In this document: piece by piece, positions 52,801 through 61,376 of the stretch | How positions within the stretch are numbered: the first letter of the stretch is position 1 | Layout of the letters: every line of letters begins with the position of its first letter | Assembly: GCF_016908395.1 (NCBI RefSeq) | Contig: NZ_JAFBDU010000008.1 | Location: forward strand, 124,001-188,000 | DNA length: 64,000 bases | Direction of reading: 5' to 3' | Source: Metabacillus crassostreae | Lineage (GTDB): Bacteria > Bacillota > Bacilli > Bacillales > Bacillaceae | Translations under genes and position numbers: made by a program | The notes under the pieces: model-generated | Told to the model about the DNA's origin: nothing | Seen by the model: the letters and a program-made list of their open reading frames with translations, nothing else | Database searches by the model: none

Positions 52801-53371
52801 CAGAGGATTTATCAAAGTCTAATGCAGTTTTAGTAGCTGCTATGCCAAATCCAATTAAAGGAGCCATTAAAAACATAGACATACCTTGACCAGCAGTCTG
52901 CATCTTAGATCCTATACCTGTTAAAGAGTCACCTGTCTTATCGATAGATTGTCTAAAATCACTGAATCCTGCTTCGGTTCTACCTTGTTGTTTCTTCAAT
53001 TCCTCTAGTTCATCAGTTGTACGATTGATATTTCTCTGTAAGCTATTTAATGTTGAAGATTGATTGTTATAATCTCTTGCTGCCTTTTCGGCTTCTTTCG
53101 ATCCCTCACCATGTTCTTTTACCATTTTTTGATAGGATACCAAAGCCTTATCAGTAATTGCTTTTTGCACTTCAAGCTTTTTATTAAGTCCATTCAAGGT
53201 AGTTTGATACTTATCAATTGATTTATCGCCACGGTCAAATGCAGAAAGGTTAGCTTTCATTTCACTATTTACTAACCGCATTTTAGATCGCAAATCAGTT
53301 AAACCACTATTGAGGTTAAGTGTATCTAAGTCTAGCCCTATGGACAGACCTTCGATTTTCTCTGTCATCAT
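49802..53371 (-). CDS. Tape measure protein
   Basis: An 1189-residue protein that sets tail length. The N terminus is coiled coil, then comes a TP901-type core domain (ATKTALDFDKSSGQIQAELGIS ... FSLRAKDGSKTSEEAFKALG). A Gly/Ala-rich hydrophobic stretch (about 500-600) and long coiled coils (about 650-950) follow. The C-terminal FAKGTRNAPGGLSWVGEEGPELL motif is usual in such proteins. AAGGGAGGG precedes the start. Confidence 0.93.
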   Translation of the reverse strand: MMTEKIEGLSIGLDLDTLNLNSGLTDLRSKMRLVNSEMKANLSAFDRGDKSIDKYQTTLNGLNKKLEVQKAITDKALVSYQKMVKEHGEGSKEAEKAARDYNNQSSTLNSLQRNINRTTDELEELKKQQGRTEAGFSDFRQSIDKTGDSLTGIGSKMQTAGQGMSMFLMAPLIGFGIAATKTALDFDKSSGQIQAELGISEKKAKELNQTAQDLWKEGFGDSIETVSAKVAGVTRSLGDLSKVDLSYVTKGLDLFENRGWADQQESLRSIKVLMEQFGMSASEAMDWLTKGFQENLNFSGEFLDSVSEYSTYFSEFGLTADDMFSKFKAGAENGAFQLDKVGDAMKEFSLRAKDGSKTSEEAFKALGLNATDMTKQFNKGGDTAKKAFDTVVKALKKTDDETARNTVSVGLFGTQFEDLGEKAFDAMLEATNGLKDVEGATKKASDALRDNLGTRATKIWRDLVEDMEPVGSTLLDIAENIIPDLVEGLSDITEAFGDLSPEAQKTAITVGGIATAAGPALMVIGGISQGVGALTKAVGPLLGSLGGGKGLTGILSRIPGPVGVAFTALGVGTVVVKGLSAATEKAKEVNLDHVKSLIEQQKSMDDLSTRYMSLREKNKLSNDELLRFKDIQSELKTAESVEEIKKLKDEAENLKKESGLTNKEFIEMMGLNDEIIKKTPEVKQSFSDRGNSIIGNKDALNEVNNKLRESIKLELENQQIKNDANLDENIRNYLNALDEWNQKIKERDEAQSKSAEKEKEISELRLRYQKELNEGKDLFAQKTLEDITRLEMELHIQNQQVSTKAKEVSEKQKAVAETEKEIAKTQELFSEMINLQLAQVGINEKGDKGIAQLDQAIQKNINRKAELLRISDAQNGLNEKQQEELGKLDSAISKYGQAKNEIGKMKSQQESVNQRIDQGTGKAKGLTNELSKNVTKNVNVDDKGGANRLQKNVEKSGRKYINVDDHGKTNSLHKKASENASKTITISGIISKGFKSSINAIESALNINIPGFAKGTRNAPGGLSWVGEEGPELLHLPKGSKVIPNKDSLNLLKKWDIPTGEMFEGFATGGLINTKGLYELAEGGWSEYVIPTDPSKRSDAMKLLALAGKEIQGNKRPNQLPSGTPDNNHFIWNKVEELTLLVKDLIGIQIEQLQAISSGHIIEMDGRPIGKIIEPHITEIQSRNKGRGR

Positions 53372-53385
53372 TCACCCTCCCTTCT

Positions 53386-53574
53386 TTATCCACCAAATGC
53401 AGCTATAAGTGATTTAGATTCTTTAGGTTTATTACGTTCTCTTAGTAGTTCAATGACAAAATGATAAGGCATCTTAAGTACTTCATTAATGTCCTTACCA
53501 TCTTTCATTAAACTTAGAATAAGGCTATCTAAATACTCTTTCTGTTTCTCGGCTGTAAAATCGGCATCACTCAA
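53386..53574 (-). CDS. Tail assembly chaperone, frameshift extension (GT part)
   Basis: A 62-codon frame (SDADFTAEKQKEYLDSLI ... ESKSLIAAFGG) lying in the -1 frame of the preceding gene and overlapping its stop. It has no good start of its own beyond a TTG. A slippery A_AAA_AAG sits 18 bases upstream. I therefore read it as the C-terminal part of a gpG-GT fusion of about 178 residues, produced by -1 frameshifting, as in lambda-like tails. Confidence 0.8.
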   Translation of the reverse strand: MSDADFTAEKQKEYLDSLILSLMKDGKDINEVLKMPYHFVIELLRERNKPKESKSLIAAFGG

Positions 53575-53921
53575 TTCTTGTTCGCCAAGTACTTTTTTGT
53601 TTCATCACTTTGATAACCTTGAGTAATGAATAAAATCTGTTCTCTCAAAATAACAACAGCCTCAGGACCATGTAATCCCATCTCTAACTCTTCTTTTGTG
53701 AACTGACCTTTGTAAATGTAGTTCGTTACAAAATCAATTAGTTTTTCGAGCATTTCTTTTTCACTTTTATTTGTCCCTTTTTCCATTTCGCTAACCAGGT
53801 CCAACGCCTGGTAAACTACTGATAAAGGAATGAATACTGGAGTTAAAAATTTCTTAGTTACTAACTCACCTTCTTTAACTTCAACAACAAGCTCTAACAT
53901 GTTTCTTTTTAAATTAGCCAT
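53571..53921 (-). CDS. Tail assembly chaperone (gpG-like)
   Basis: A 116-residue protein encoded between the major tail protein and the tape measure, the conserved place of the G chaperone that coats the tape measure during tail assembly. It begins MANLKRNMLELVVEVKEG; AGGAGG precedes ATG 53921. Some ribosomes should slip near its end to make the longer GT form. Confidence 0.85.
   Translation of the reverse strand: MANLKRNMLELVVEVKEGELVTKKFLTPVFIPLSVVYQALDLVSEMEKGTNKSEKEMLEKLIDFVTNYIYKGQFTKEELEMGLHGPEAVVILREQILFITQGYQSDETKKYLANKN
53592..53598 (-). promoter_or_regulatory. Programmed -1 ribosomal frameshift site
   Basis: The minus strand reads A AAA AAG in the zero frame of the chaperone gene (codons ACA AAA AAG). 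Slipping one base back leads into the 62-codon GT frame. It is the canonical slippery heptamer for this gene pair. Confidence 0.8.
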
Positions 53922-53925
53922 TTTC

Positions 53926-54069
53926 TCATTCCTCCTTTAACCAATCATGGTTAATCATTGCTTTAGCAGCTTCTAAAACTCCTAATGCTTCAAAAGTAGT
54001 AAACTCATTTTCTTTTATTTCTAATTCTTTAGTGATGGGATTATATATAATTAATAATTTCTGATTCAT
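53926..54069 (-). CDS. Small tail-region protein, unknown
   Basis: A 47-residue frame (MNQKLLIIYNPITKELEIKE ... MINHDWLKEE) between the major tail and chaperone genes. It ends four bases before the chaperone start, and its last codons supply that gene's AGGAGG. No domain recognised; it lacks a strong Shine-Dalgarno of its own. Confidence 0.55.
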   Translation of the reverse strand: MNQKLLIIYNPITKELEIKENEFTTFEALGVLEAAKAMINHDWLKEE

Positions 54070-54089
54070 CAAATCACTCTCCAAGAAAC

Positions 54090-54115
54090 AAAAAGAGTAG
54101 GTAATTTACCTACTC
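54090..54115 (-). terminator. Terminator after the major tail gene
   Basis: GAGTAGGTAA and TTACCTACTC form a 10-bp stem with TTTTTG following on the minus strand. It should enrich major tail mRNA over the downstream tail genes. Confidence 0.85.
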
Positions 54116-54125
54116 AGATAATGTT

Positions 54126-54728
54126 TTATACTGTTGGTGTAGCATCAGGATGCGCAACACCAAAGACTGCTTGGAATAATGCATCTCGTTGTGTTGTTGT
54201 TCCTTTAGGATCAAAACCAAAAACAACAGATTTTTCTTTTGTAAAACCTGCTACTTCTCTATCCATAAATTCAGCAGCAATTTGTTCTGACTGGAATTGA
54301 GTTTCACCTTGTTTTGATTGTCCATTAATAGCTTGACGTAAGAAAATACCTTTAGTGAGACCAACCCATTCTTTACTTCCATCTTCATGAGTCTTAGCAA
54401 ATACACAAGCCACGTAAGGTGGATTATCTTCACTACCATAAGAATGAAGTCCTGCAGTTGTTGATTCTAGTCCAAGTACTGCTTTTTTATCTTCAATTGG
54501 TAATGTATGAAATCCACCATTAACTGTAATGTTCCCTGCAGCAACTGCAATCTCAGCTGTTTTATTATCTCCATATGCACGAACTGCAGATTGAGGCATT
54601 TCAACAGTGATATTCTGTAAAAATTTTACTCTTTCGATATCTCCAACAATGATTGCTGCTTGTGTTTCATCTAAAACACCGTAATAAAATTCATCTACAC
54701 CTGTGGATGCTTTATAATTTTTTTCCAA
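54126..54728 (-). CDS. Major tail tube protein
   Basis: A 200-residue phi13-type major tail protein. It begins MEKNYKASTGVDEFYYGVLDE and contains GGFHTLPIEDKKAVLGLE and AAEFMDREVAGFTKEKSVVFGFDP, the usual blocks of siphophage tube proteins. It is followed immediately by a terminator. Confidence 0.88.
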   Translation of the reverse strand: MEKNYKASTGVDEFYYGVLDETQAAIIVGDIERVKFLQNITVEMPQSAVRAYGDNKTAEIAVAAGNITVNGGFHTLPIEDKKAVLGLESTTAGLHSYGSEDNPPYVACVFAKTHEDGSKEWVGLTKGIFLRQAINGQSKQGETQFQSEQIAAEFMDREVAGFTKEKSVVFGFDPKGTTTQRDALFQAVFGVAHPDATPTV

Positions 54729-54766
54729 TGTTCTTCCCCCTCTTATTCAAAAATAAAAAGGACGCT

Positions 54767-55135
54767 TTAGGCATCCTCATAAACTTTCCCTCGGTATCTT
54801 CTAGCATCACGATATATACCAAAATCTTTATCGTACTCATCAATACCGCTACCTTGACTAAAATTCAAATTCCACATGATCTTCCTTATTTGTTTAGCGA
54901 TCTCTAGTGTATCTGCTAAATTTAAGGACCACACTTCAATTTGAAATAAAAAATCTTCTGTTAGCCACTTGTTATCAGCATAATCAGAAGGAATTGGAAC
55001 ATCTAATGGATCTATAATTATATGTGTACTTGTCACATCGCCTGATGCAGGATATTCATAGAACTTTATTTTCGTACCGACCTTTTCTATAATAACTGGA
55101 TCTTCTAAGAGAGCGTTGTATATTTTGTATATCAT
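54767..55135 (-). CDS. Tail terminator/completion protein
   Basis: A 122-residue protein (MIYKIYNALLEDPVIIEKVG ... GIYRDARRYRGKVYEDA) in the slot of DUF3168/DUF806-type tail terminators, just before the major tail gene. Starts one base from the end of the preceding gene. Confidence 0.7.
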   Translation of the reverse strand: MIYKIYNALLEDPVIIEKVGTKIKFYEYPASGDVTSTHIIIDPLDVPIPSDYADNKWLTEDFLFQIEVWSLNLADTLEIAKQIRKIMWNLNFSQGSGIDEYDKDFGIYRDARRYRGKVYEDA

Positions 55136-55527
55136 TACAACCCTCTCCTTATAGCTTCTTTAATTGTATTTCGATAGGCATTTTCTGCATTACGTAAAGC
55201 TCTAGCAATGGCACCTTTACCAGGTGGATTAGGATTTTTCACAGTCCCGAACTCATTCAAGTGGATAATACGATATCTTTCTTTTGGTCCTCTCCAATGT
55301 ATCTTTACAGTTCGAGCTTCACCAATCCACATCGGATCAGAAATTGTTATCTCTTCAATAGATGCTCCAGTATCTTTAAAAGACTCAAACTGACTTTTTA
55401 GTTCTTTTACAAATACTTTCGCACCTTCTTTTAAGGCATAATCACTTATGGTTCTAACCTTCGATTTTCCAAAACGTTTTTCTAATTCCTTTTCTAACTT
55501 TTGCAAGCCACTGATTTTCACACTCAT
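55135..55527 (-). CDS. HK97 gp10-like tail-completion protein
   Basis: A 130-residue protein: ISGLQKLEKELEKRFGK at the N terminus and RYRIIHLNEFGTVKNPNPPGKGAIARAL near the C terminus, the classical HK97_gp10_like pattern. Overlaps the adaptor gene by four bases. Confidence 0.85.
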   Translation of the reverse strand: MSVKISGLQKLEKELEKRFGKSKVRTISDYALKEGAKVFVKELKSQFESFKDTGASIEEITISDPMWIGEARTVKIHWRGPKERYRIIHLNEFGTVKNPNPPGKGAIARALRNAENAYRNTIKEAIRRGL

Positions 55528-55892
55528 AACGAAAGACCAGCCACAATAGTTATGAAGCGTCTATCTTGCAAGTTAGGTTGAACATGTATAATGTTATACC
55601 GTTTGCTTATATATTCTGGAGAATCAATTGATAAGTAATGTCCATTTGTTGGTATGAATTCACCTTGTGGATCACGTAGAGTGATCGTAATATCGGACAA
55701 GGTACCATTCGATTTAGCAATTTCTAAATCTTTTAGCCATACCTCGTCAATTTTTGCCCAGGAACTAAATAAGACCTTCTTCTCTTTCTCTCCTGGTAGT
55801 GGTCCATCGTTAGGTTCATGTTCATAAAAACTAATCGGTGTACGTAGGTCACCTGTATGAACACGTGGAGATTTGTATTTAAATTCCCTCAA
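55524..55892 (-). CDS. Head closure / head-tail adaptor protein
   Basis: A 122-residue protein of the SPP1 gp16-like head-tail joining family (TGDLRTPISFYEHEPNDGPLPGEKEKKVLFSSW...), sealing the portal after packaging. Downstream overlap with the gp10-like gene. Confidence 0.8.
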   Translation of the reverse strand: MREFKYKSPRVHTGDLRTPISFYEHEPNDGPLPGEKEKKVLFSSWAKIDEVWLKDLEIAKSNGTLSDITITLRDPQGEFIPTNGHYLSIDSPEYISKRYNIIHVQPNLQDRRFITIVAGLSL

Positions 55893-55919
55893 ATCTATAT
55901 ACCTCCCATTAAGCTCCGC

Positions 55920-56237
55920 TTAAGTGGTCGTTGTTGTGGTAGTCGTTGTCGTTTCATCGTCTAGCACAATTTCTTCAAGTGCTTTATCAATGGCTAAGCT
56001 ATTGATCTCACTCAAAAAATTATCGTTAAAAAACTCTAAAGCGTCATTATATGCATATCTTGATCGTTCAAATACAAGCTCTTTAAATGATTCATTTGTG
56101 TTCATATCATAATCGCCACAGGATCTTTTTAAATTAGCTACAGATGCAGATAGGATGCGTTTCAGGTTAGCATCTTCAGCATTACCTAAACGCATCTTTT
56201 CTTTGAATTCCTTTAAAATCACATCTGAAATGTCCAC
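55920..56237 (-). CDS. Head-tail connector (gp6-like) with poly-Thr tail
   Basis: A 105-residue helical protein (MDISDVILKEFKEKMRLGNAED ...) in the place of gp6/DNA-packaging connectors that bind the portal. Oddly, it ends DDE followed by ten Thr residues, encoded by a degenerate ACN tract (55924-55953). The tract may be a microsatellite expansion. Confidence 0.75.
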   Translation of the reverse strand: MDISDVILKEFKEKMRLGNAEDANLKRILSASVANLKRSCGDYDMNTNESFKELVFERSRYAYNDALEFFNDNFLSEINSLAIDKALEEIVLDDETTTTTTTTTT

Positions 56238-56248
56238 TTAATTTCCCC

Positions 56249-56611
56249 CTATTCTTTAGGAGTAGTTTGATTCTCTTGTAACTGGATGATCAGAGCAATG
56301 CGTTCATCCTCATTTTTCAATCCGTTAATGTCACCGTTTAGATCCGTTATTAACTTTTCTTGCTCAGTTTTATTCATCTTTTTAAGTTCAGCCTGAGTGA
56401 TAACTAGCTCTAGATTATCTTCTTGATTTCCTGTTTGATCTTCTTCCGAACCTTCTATAAAGATACGTTTGTGTTTTGAATGAATCTCTGAAAGTTCTTT
56501 AATACGTTCCTCAGATGGCTCATAGCCATCTCTTGGATATTCATCATCTATCTTATATAGATGGTTATTATCTTCTGTATCTCTAAATCTATTTACAACT
56601 TTATACTTCAT
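56249..56611 (-). CDS. Hypothetical phage head-region protein
   Basis: A 120-residue acidic protein (MKYKVVNRFRDTEDNNHLYK ... IQLQENQTTPKE). The C-terminal helix (LKKMNKTEQEKLITDLNGD) resembles short HeH/SAP-like modules at the ends of such proteins. Between capsid and connector; function not recognised. Confidence 0.65.
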   Translation of the reverse strand: MKYKVVNRFRDTEDNNHLYKIDDEYPRDGYEPSEERIKELSEIHSKHKRIFIEGSEEDQTGNQEDNLELVITQAELKKMNKTEQEKLITDLNGDINGLKNEDERIALIIQLQENQTTPKE

Positions 56612-56643
56612 AATTAAACATCCTTTCTAATTCAATATTGTTA

Positions 56644-57807
56644 TTAAACTGTTGGTGTTGTTTCAGCTGGTGTGAAATTAATATCTAGATCGTAAACTAA
56701 AGCTGCTTTGTTATCTTTTGGTTTACCGTTTGCGAATTGTTTAATCGTATATAGTGTTGCGTCTTCAATCGCTAATGTTTGATCAAATTTTCTTAATTTG
56801 TATCCACCAGCAATAGCAGCAAGGTATTTTCCTTTAACAAAGAAGATCGCTTTCCCTACAGGCACTTCCTCAGATTCTACTAAATTAATGTTATAAGGAA
56901 TTGCAGTAATAAACTGTCCGTTAGGTGTTTGAATAGTATTGCGAGCTTGTACACCAATTGCATCAATTGGATTAACTACCATTGTGATTTTATTTAGTAC
57001 TTTACGTGTCTTTCCTTTTGCATCAGTAGAAAGTTCTTTTACAACACCATATAATTCTCCAATCACAATTTCTCCTCTCTCTGAAGGAGCAAAAGTTAAT
57101 GTTCCAGAAGAAGCTTTATCTGTTACTGCGCCTGTGCCAGGATCAACATCTTTCATCAATCCAATTGGTTCTGATGAAGTTGTTCCTCTTCCGTTTACAA
57201 ATCCAAATTCTAAACCAACTGAATAACATTCAACTAGAATAGTACGTACATAACGTTCAATCCATACTGGACCTAGTTCTTGCATATCATTTGGAATAGC
57301 AGCAAATGCAGTTAGCTTTAATTGACCAATCTCTTCATCGCTGAACGCAGCATTAATTTGTCCAGCAATGCCATTAAATAAATTACCCCATACATAAGCT
57401 TTAGTTGGATCAGAGTCGATAAAACGAGTTACTGCTCCTAAATCTTGTAATCCTATTGCTTCAAGTAAAGGGTGCTCAGAAACTAAATCTTCAAATACAC
57501 GCTCTTGAGTCGTAACAGGTAAAATTGAATCATCTTTAAATCCACCATCAAGTACTGCAGCATTGAAGAATCGTGTTTCTTCTGATGTTAAGACATTTTG
57601 TCCACGTTGTTGAAGGATTGAACGATCTAACATTTCATCATTTACTTGACTGCGAATAGCTGTAGCAACTGAATTTTGTAATGCACCCATATAATTCTGA
57701 AGTGCTTCTGCTTGTTCTTCTGTTGTACTATCTGCATTTAAAGCAACTTTTTTCCAAGCTTCTTGTGCATTTAAAAATTCATCTGATTTATTAAATTTAA
57801 TTGTCAT
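56644..57807 (-). CDS. Major capsid protein (HK97 fold)
   Basis: A 387-residue protein with a helical N-terminal delta region (to about 80) removed in HK97-type phages, then the capsid fold (ETRFFNAAVLDGGFKDDSILPVTTQERVFEDL, IPNDMQELGPVWIERYV, LVYDLDINFTPAE). It follows the protease gene, as expected for protease-dependent head maturation. Confidence 0.92.
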   Translation of the reverse strand: MTIKFNKSDEFLNAQEAWKKVALNADSTTEEQAEALQNYMGALQNSVATAIRSQVNDEMLDRSILQQRGQNVLTSEETRFFNAAVLDGGFKDDSILPVTTQERVFEDLVSEHPLLEAIGLQDLGAVTRFIDSDPTKAYVWGNLFNGIAGQINAAFSDEEIGQLKLTAFAAIPNDMQELGPVWIERYVRTILVECYSVGLEFGFVNGRGTTSSEPIGLMKDVDPGTGAVTDKASSGTLTFAPSERGEIVIGELYGVVKELSTDAKGKTRKVLNKITMVVNPIDAIGVQARNTIQTPNGQFITAIPYNINLVESEEVPVGKAIFFVKGKYLAAIAGGYKLRKFDQTLAIEDATLYTIKQFANGKPKDNKAALVYDLDINFTPAETTPTV

Positions 57808-57826
57808 ATTCTTTTTCCTCCAATTT

Positions 57827-58585
57827 TTATAAACTAAAAAAGAACTTACTTAGATTCTGTTTCTGCTTAACAGATTCTGGAGTAGGTTCTTTTTCTTGAT
57901 TCTTATATTGATTCAATTCATTTTGCATTTTTTGCATTTGAGCCTTTAATTGAGCAAGGTCCTCAGAAGTGTTGTTTTCTTCAGTAATTGCAGTTGAAGT
58001 GGCAAACCCTATTTCGACTGCTTCATTTGCACTAAACCAAGTTTCTTCATTTACCATATTACGAATTTCTTCACGCTCAACAGTTGCACGAGTCATATAG
58101 ATATCAATGATGCCATCTTCTAATTTTTCAAGCATATCCGCTTCTTTACGCATAAGCGTTTTACTGCCCCATACAATCGTTGAAGCTTCGTGGATCATCA
58201 ACATTGAACCAGCACCCATTATTAACTCATCTGCTGCCATAGCAATAATTGAAGCAGCTGAGCAAGCCCATCCATCTACATGAATTGTTACTTTTCCCTT
58301 GTGAGCCTTTAAACGATTATAAATCGCAATTCCATCAAAGGCGCTTCCTCCAGGAGAGTTAAGGTGGATAATTAAATCATTACTTCCTGCAGATTTAAGA
58401 GCATTGTCAACATCTGTTGCAGAAGTTGTTTCCCACCACCACGATTCACCAATGTCACCATAGATGGTCAATTCACTAACACCATTTTCTTCATCGTGTA
58501 CTACAGCAAAATTATGTGGAATGTTTGCTAATTGCTCATTATATTTTTGATTTTTAAATCCAAATTTACGTTTCATCTTCATCAT
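57827..58585 (-). CDS. ClpP-like prohead maturation protease
   Basis: About 252 residues of the ClpP/crotonase-fold head protease family. HLNSPGGSAFDGIAIYNRL gives the oxyanion region, DGWACSAASIIAMAADE the nucleophile Ser, and MLMIHEAS the His. ATG 58585 has AGGAGG five bases upstream; the gene overlaps the portal stop. A disordered, Gln-rich C-terminal tail (about 215-250) may act as scaffold. Confidence 0.92.
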   Translation of the reverse strand: MMKMKRKFGFKNQKYNEQLANIPHNFAVVHDEENGVSELTIYGDIGESWWWETTSATDVDNALKSAGSNDLIIHLNSPGGSAFDGIAIYNRLKAHKGKVTIHVDGWACSAASIIAMAADELIMGAGSMLMIHEASTIVWGSKTLMRKEADMLEKLEDGIIDIYMTRATVEREEIRNMVNEETWFSANEAVEIGFATSTAITEENNTSEDLAQLKAQMQKMQNELNQYKNQEKEPTPESVKQKQNLSKFFFSL

Positions 58586-59729
58586 TTTCACCTCCTTTTA
58601 GAGCCTCAGTACTTTCTACATAGTTTTTCGTAATAAAGTATTTGTCCATAAATGGATCATCTACCTCTTCAGCTCCAACTTCACTTCTTAGTTCATTACC
58701 GCTAAATAGCCCACTAGCTCTTAACTTATCAATAGAATTTGCAAGATCGAATATATTCTGGTAAGAAATACTTCTAATATCAATGCTATTTCCTTCTAAG
58801 TATTCATTCTTAGTAAAAAATTTCACATTACCTTCGTCCTTTATTTTTTTAAGTAAAGGACTTACCGTAAACATCATGTAATTTTTTGTTTGCTTCTCTA
58901 CATCTGCCATATCACCATGAAGTAAACTTACTGGTATACCTATTGCCATTGCGACTTGATCTAAAAAGCCATTTGTCACTTTATTGATTTCATCTACACT
59001 TGGACCACTAGCAGATCCATTGTAATGCTCCTTATATTGAATTCCTTTTTGTTGAGGAACTATAGCAATATCCTTTTTACTTACAGACTTATACATATTG
59101 TCAATAAACTCTTGAAGTTTAGTTATTTGCTCAGCTGTTTTTGCACTGATCATATCCATGTCAACACTACCACGAATCTGATTCTTTCTTTTTTGTGCGT
59201 TTATTATTTTTCCGAATAATTCACCGTAATCTTGAAACAATCCATCAATTAAAGGGGATAAACTTTCATTTTTATATCTCAAATGAATAACTTCATTTTG
59301 TTTAAAACCACGCTTGAATTGGTAACCTTTGATTATTACATTAGTGAATGTATCTTCCATAACTGCATATTCATTATGAATATAATCATCTGCAATTAAT
59401 AGATCACCATCATCTGCTTGTACTATCAGACATTCATTGTCATAAACTAACTTATGAATAAATGTTTCCCAAAAGGTGCTTGCTGTCATATTCTTATTGG
59501 GACGTACATTCAAATGATAATACAGATCGTCCTTCACAAAAGATTTACCGTTCTTTACTCTAAACTCTGATTGTCCAATAGTCCTACCTAAGAAAGATAC
59601 ACAAATATCAATAGCAAGTTTTTTCATGTGAATTCGAAGTGTCGTATCTTGGTACATTTCAACGTCAAACATAAAGCCTAATTCACTATTTCTCTTAAAT
59701 ATCAAATCTAAGAAACCCAAGTTTTTCAC
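58566..59729 (-). CDS. Phage portal protein
   Basis: A 387-residue HK97-family portal protein forming the dodecameric DNA entry ring. Conserved pieces are TLRIHMKKLAIDICVSFLGRTIGQSEF, DDLYYHLNVRPNKNMTASTFW and AMAIGIPVSLLHGD. The start is GTG 59729, close to a G-rich ribosome-binding site, with TTG 59720 as alternative. Confidence 0.92.
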   Translation of the reverse strand: MKNLGFLDLIFKRNSELGFMFDVEMYQDTTLRIHMKKLAIDICVSFLGRTIGQSEFRVKNGKSFVKDDLYYHLNVRPNKNMTASTFWETFIHKLVYDNECLIVQADDGDLLIADDYIHNEYAVMEDTFTNVIIKGYQFKRGFKQNEVIHLRYKNESLSPLIDGLFQDYGELFGKIINAQKRKNQIRGSVDMDMISAKTAEQITKLQEFIDNMYKSVSKKDIAIVPQQKGIQYKEHYNGSASGPSVDEINKVTNGFLDQVAMAIGIPVSLLHGDMADVEKQTKNYMMFTVSPLLKKIKDEGNVKFFTKNEYLEGNSIDIRSISYQNIFDLANSIDKLRASGLFSGNELRSEVGAEEVDDPFMDKYFITKNYVESTEALKGGENDEDET

Positions 59730-59735
59730 CCCCCT

Positions 59736-61376
59736 CTAAAAAGATATATCCATTAAGTAAAAATCAGCATCGTCTTCAATTAAATCATCACGATATAGAG
59801 CATGAATGAAAGCCTGGAAACCATCAGTTTTCCTTCTGACTTCATCTTTTTTTCCATATGTTCTATTTCCTTTTGCATCTGTTATTACTTTGACATTATG
59901 TGTGTACCAACGCATTAAAGGATTATCACCGTAAACGACTCTTCTTTCTGCAAATATTGTTTCTACTCTTGGTGCTAGAAGTGCTTCTATACCTTTTGTT
60001 CTCACATACATAATTTCAAAACCTTCAGCTTCAAGTGCGGTTTTAACCAAATCTAACCTAAATGTATCTGCAACAATTGTTGTTAAACCGTATATTTCAC
60101 GCATCTTAACGAACCAATTCACAACATGTTTTATATTTATAACAGGCTCATCTACTATCGTTAATAAACCCTCTTTTTCCCAATCTTCAATTGGTGCTTT
60201 CATATCCACAGCATTTAAGAAACCTCTTCTTACGAACGAATGACTTAACCAGATATAGTCGTCACCATTTTTAAAAAGTAACCCTACTGCCACAAAGTCT
60301 CTAACAGAAGCGAAATCCAACCCACCTACACAACTTCGATGTGATAAGTCAATGATCTCTCTACTGGTTGCTTCTATTTCTTCCCATGTTGCAACAGATG
60401 TTTCTAAATCAGTAGCTGGGAAGTTCATACGTTTTGTCATGAAGCGAATTCTTGCAGAAGGCTTTGAGTTACCAAGTGTTATATATTGAGTTTTTACTTT
60501 TCTAAATAAACTCTTTGCGTAATCACTCATTGGTTCATGGAACATTGGATTCGCCTTCTGCCAATTTGAAGGATCATCCATTTCTGTATCTGCATCCAAA
60601 GTAGCCATGAATACAAATAATGGATCGTCCAATGATTCACCATTCAAAACACGAATAGCACGTTCTTTCAGATCATCTAAATAACCACCACGAACAAAAC
60701 CATCTGTTGTGATAAAGAATTCTCTGGAATTTTTGACTTTACCTAAACCAGATGAAAAAACATCAACTATTGTAGAATCTTCAAACTCATGAACTTCATC
60801 ATAAATTACACAACCATCACGTAAACTATCTTTCGTTTTAGCATTAGATGTATGAAACTTAATCCTACTTCCGTTTGTACGACTAACAATTTCCGAACGT
60901 TTAGCATGAAATAATGATTCCAGAACTTTCTTATTTTCAGATGTCTTGATGACGTTGTAAATTTCGTTAAAAGAGGTCATTGCTTGTTCTTCACTGTTTG
61001 CCACAATAGATACATTGTAGTTATCAATACCATGTAGATCACTAATAAAGAAATTAACTAAAGAAGAGATTAATCCGTTTTTTCCTGCCCCTCTAGCTTT
61101 GTATAAGAAAAACTGTTCGTAGAAGGGAAAACCATCGTCTTTGTAATATAAGAAAACAAATGCTGTTATAAATTTCTGAAACGGCATTAATGGGAAGTAG
61201 TTCTTTTCAGTAAACGCAATATATCTTTCGTGTTGCTCAACATCAAAATAAATATCTTCACGATTAAGAACATGTTTTTTTAAATATAAAAATAAAAAGA
61301 CCAAATACTTACTGACTTTAATTAAGCCACTGTCGTATTGGTCCATATAGTATTTAACGTGTTTATTAATTTTCAT
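59736..61376 (-). CDS. Terminase large subunit
   Basis: A 546-residue packaging motor. The N-terminal ATPase has an atypical Walker A ARGAGKN (94-100) and Walker B GCVIYDEVHE. The C-terminal RNase H-like nuclease has GGLDFASVRDFVAVGLLF and the later acidic residue in IVADTF. It is of the P27/HK97 cos-type group. It abuts the small subunit gene and is followed by portal. Confidence 0.95.
   Translation of the reverse strand: MKINKHVKYYMDQYDSGLIKVSKYLVFLFLYLKKHVLNREDIYFDVEQHERYIAFTEKNYFPLMPFQKFITAFVFLYYKDDGFPFYEQFFLYKARGAGKNGLISSLVNFFISDLHGIDNYNVSIVANSEEQAMTSFNEIYNVIKTSENKKVLESLFHAKRSEIVSRTNGSRIKFHTSNAKTKDSLRDGCVIYDEVHEFEDSTIVDVFSSGLGKVKNSREFFITTDGFVRGGYLDDLKERAIRVLNGESLDDPLFVFMATLDADTEMDDPSNWQKANPMFHEPMSDYAKSLFRKVKTQYITLGNSKPSARIRFMTKRMNFPATDLETSVATWEEIEATSREIIDLSHRSCVGGLDFASVRDFVAVGLLFKNGDDYIWLSHSFVRRGFLNAVDMKAPIEDWEKEGLLTIVDEPVINIKHVVNWFVKMREIYGLTTIVADTFRLDLVKTALEAEGFEIMYVRTKGIEALLAPRVETIFAERRVVYGDNPLMRWYTHNVKVITDAKGNRTYGKKDEVRRKTDGFQAFIHALYRDDLIEDDADFYLMDISF

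Noticed and set aside
55924-56112. Plus-strand frame beginning with a poly-Val run
   Set aside because: Antisense shadow of the ACN threonine tract in the connector gene.
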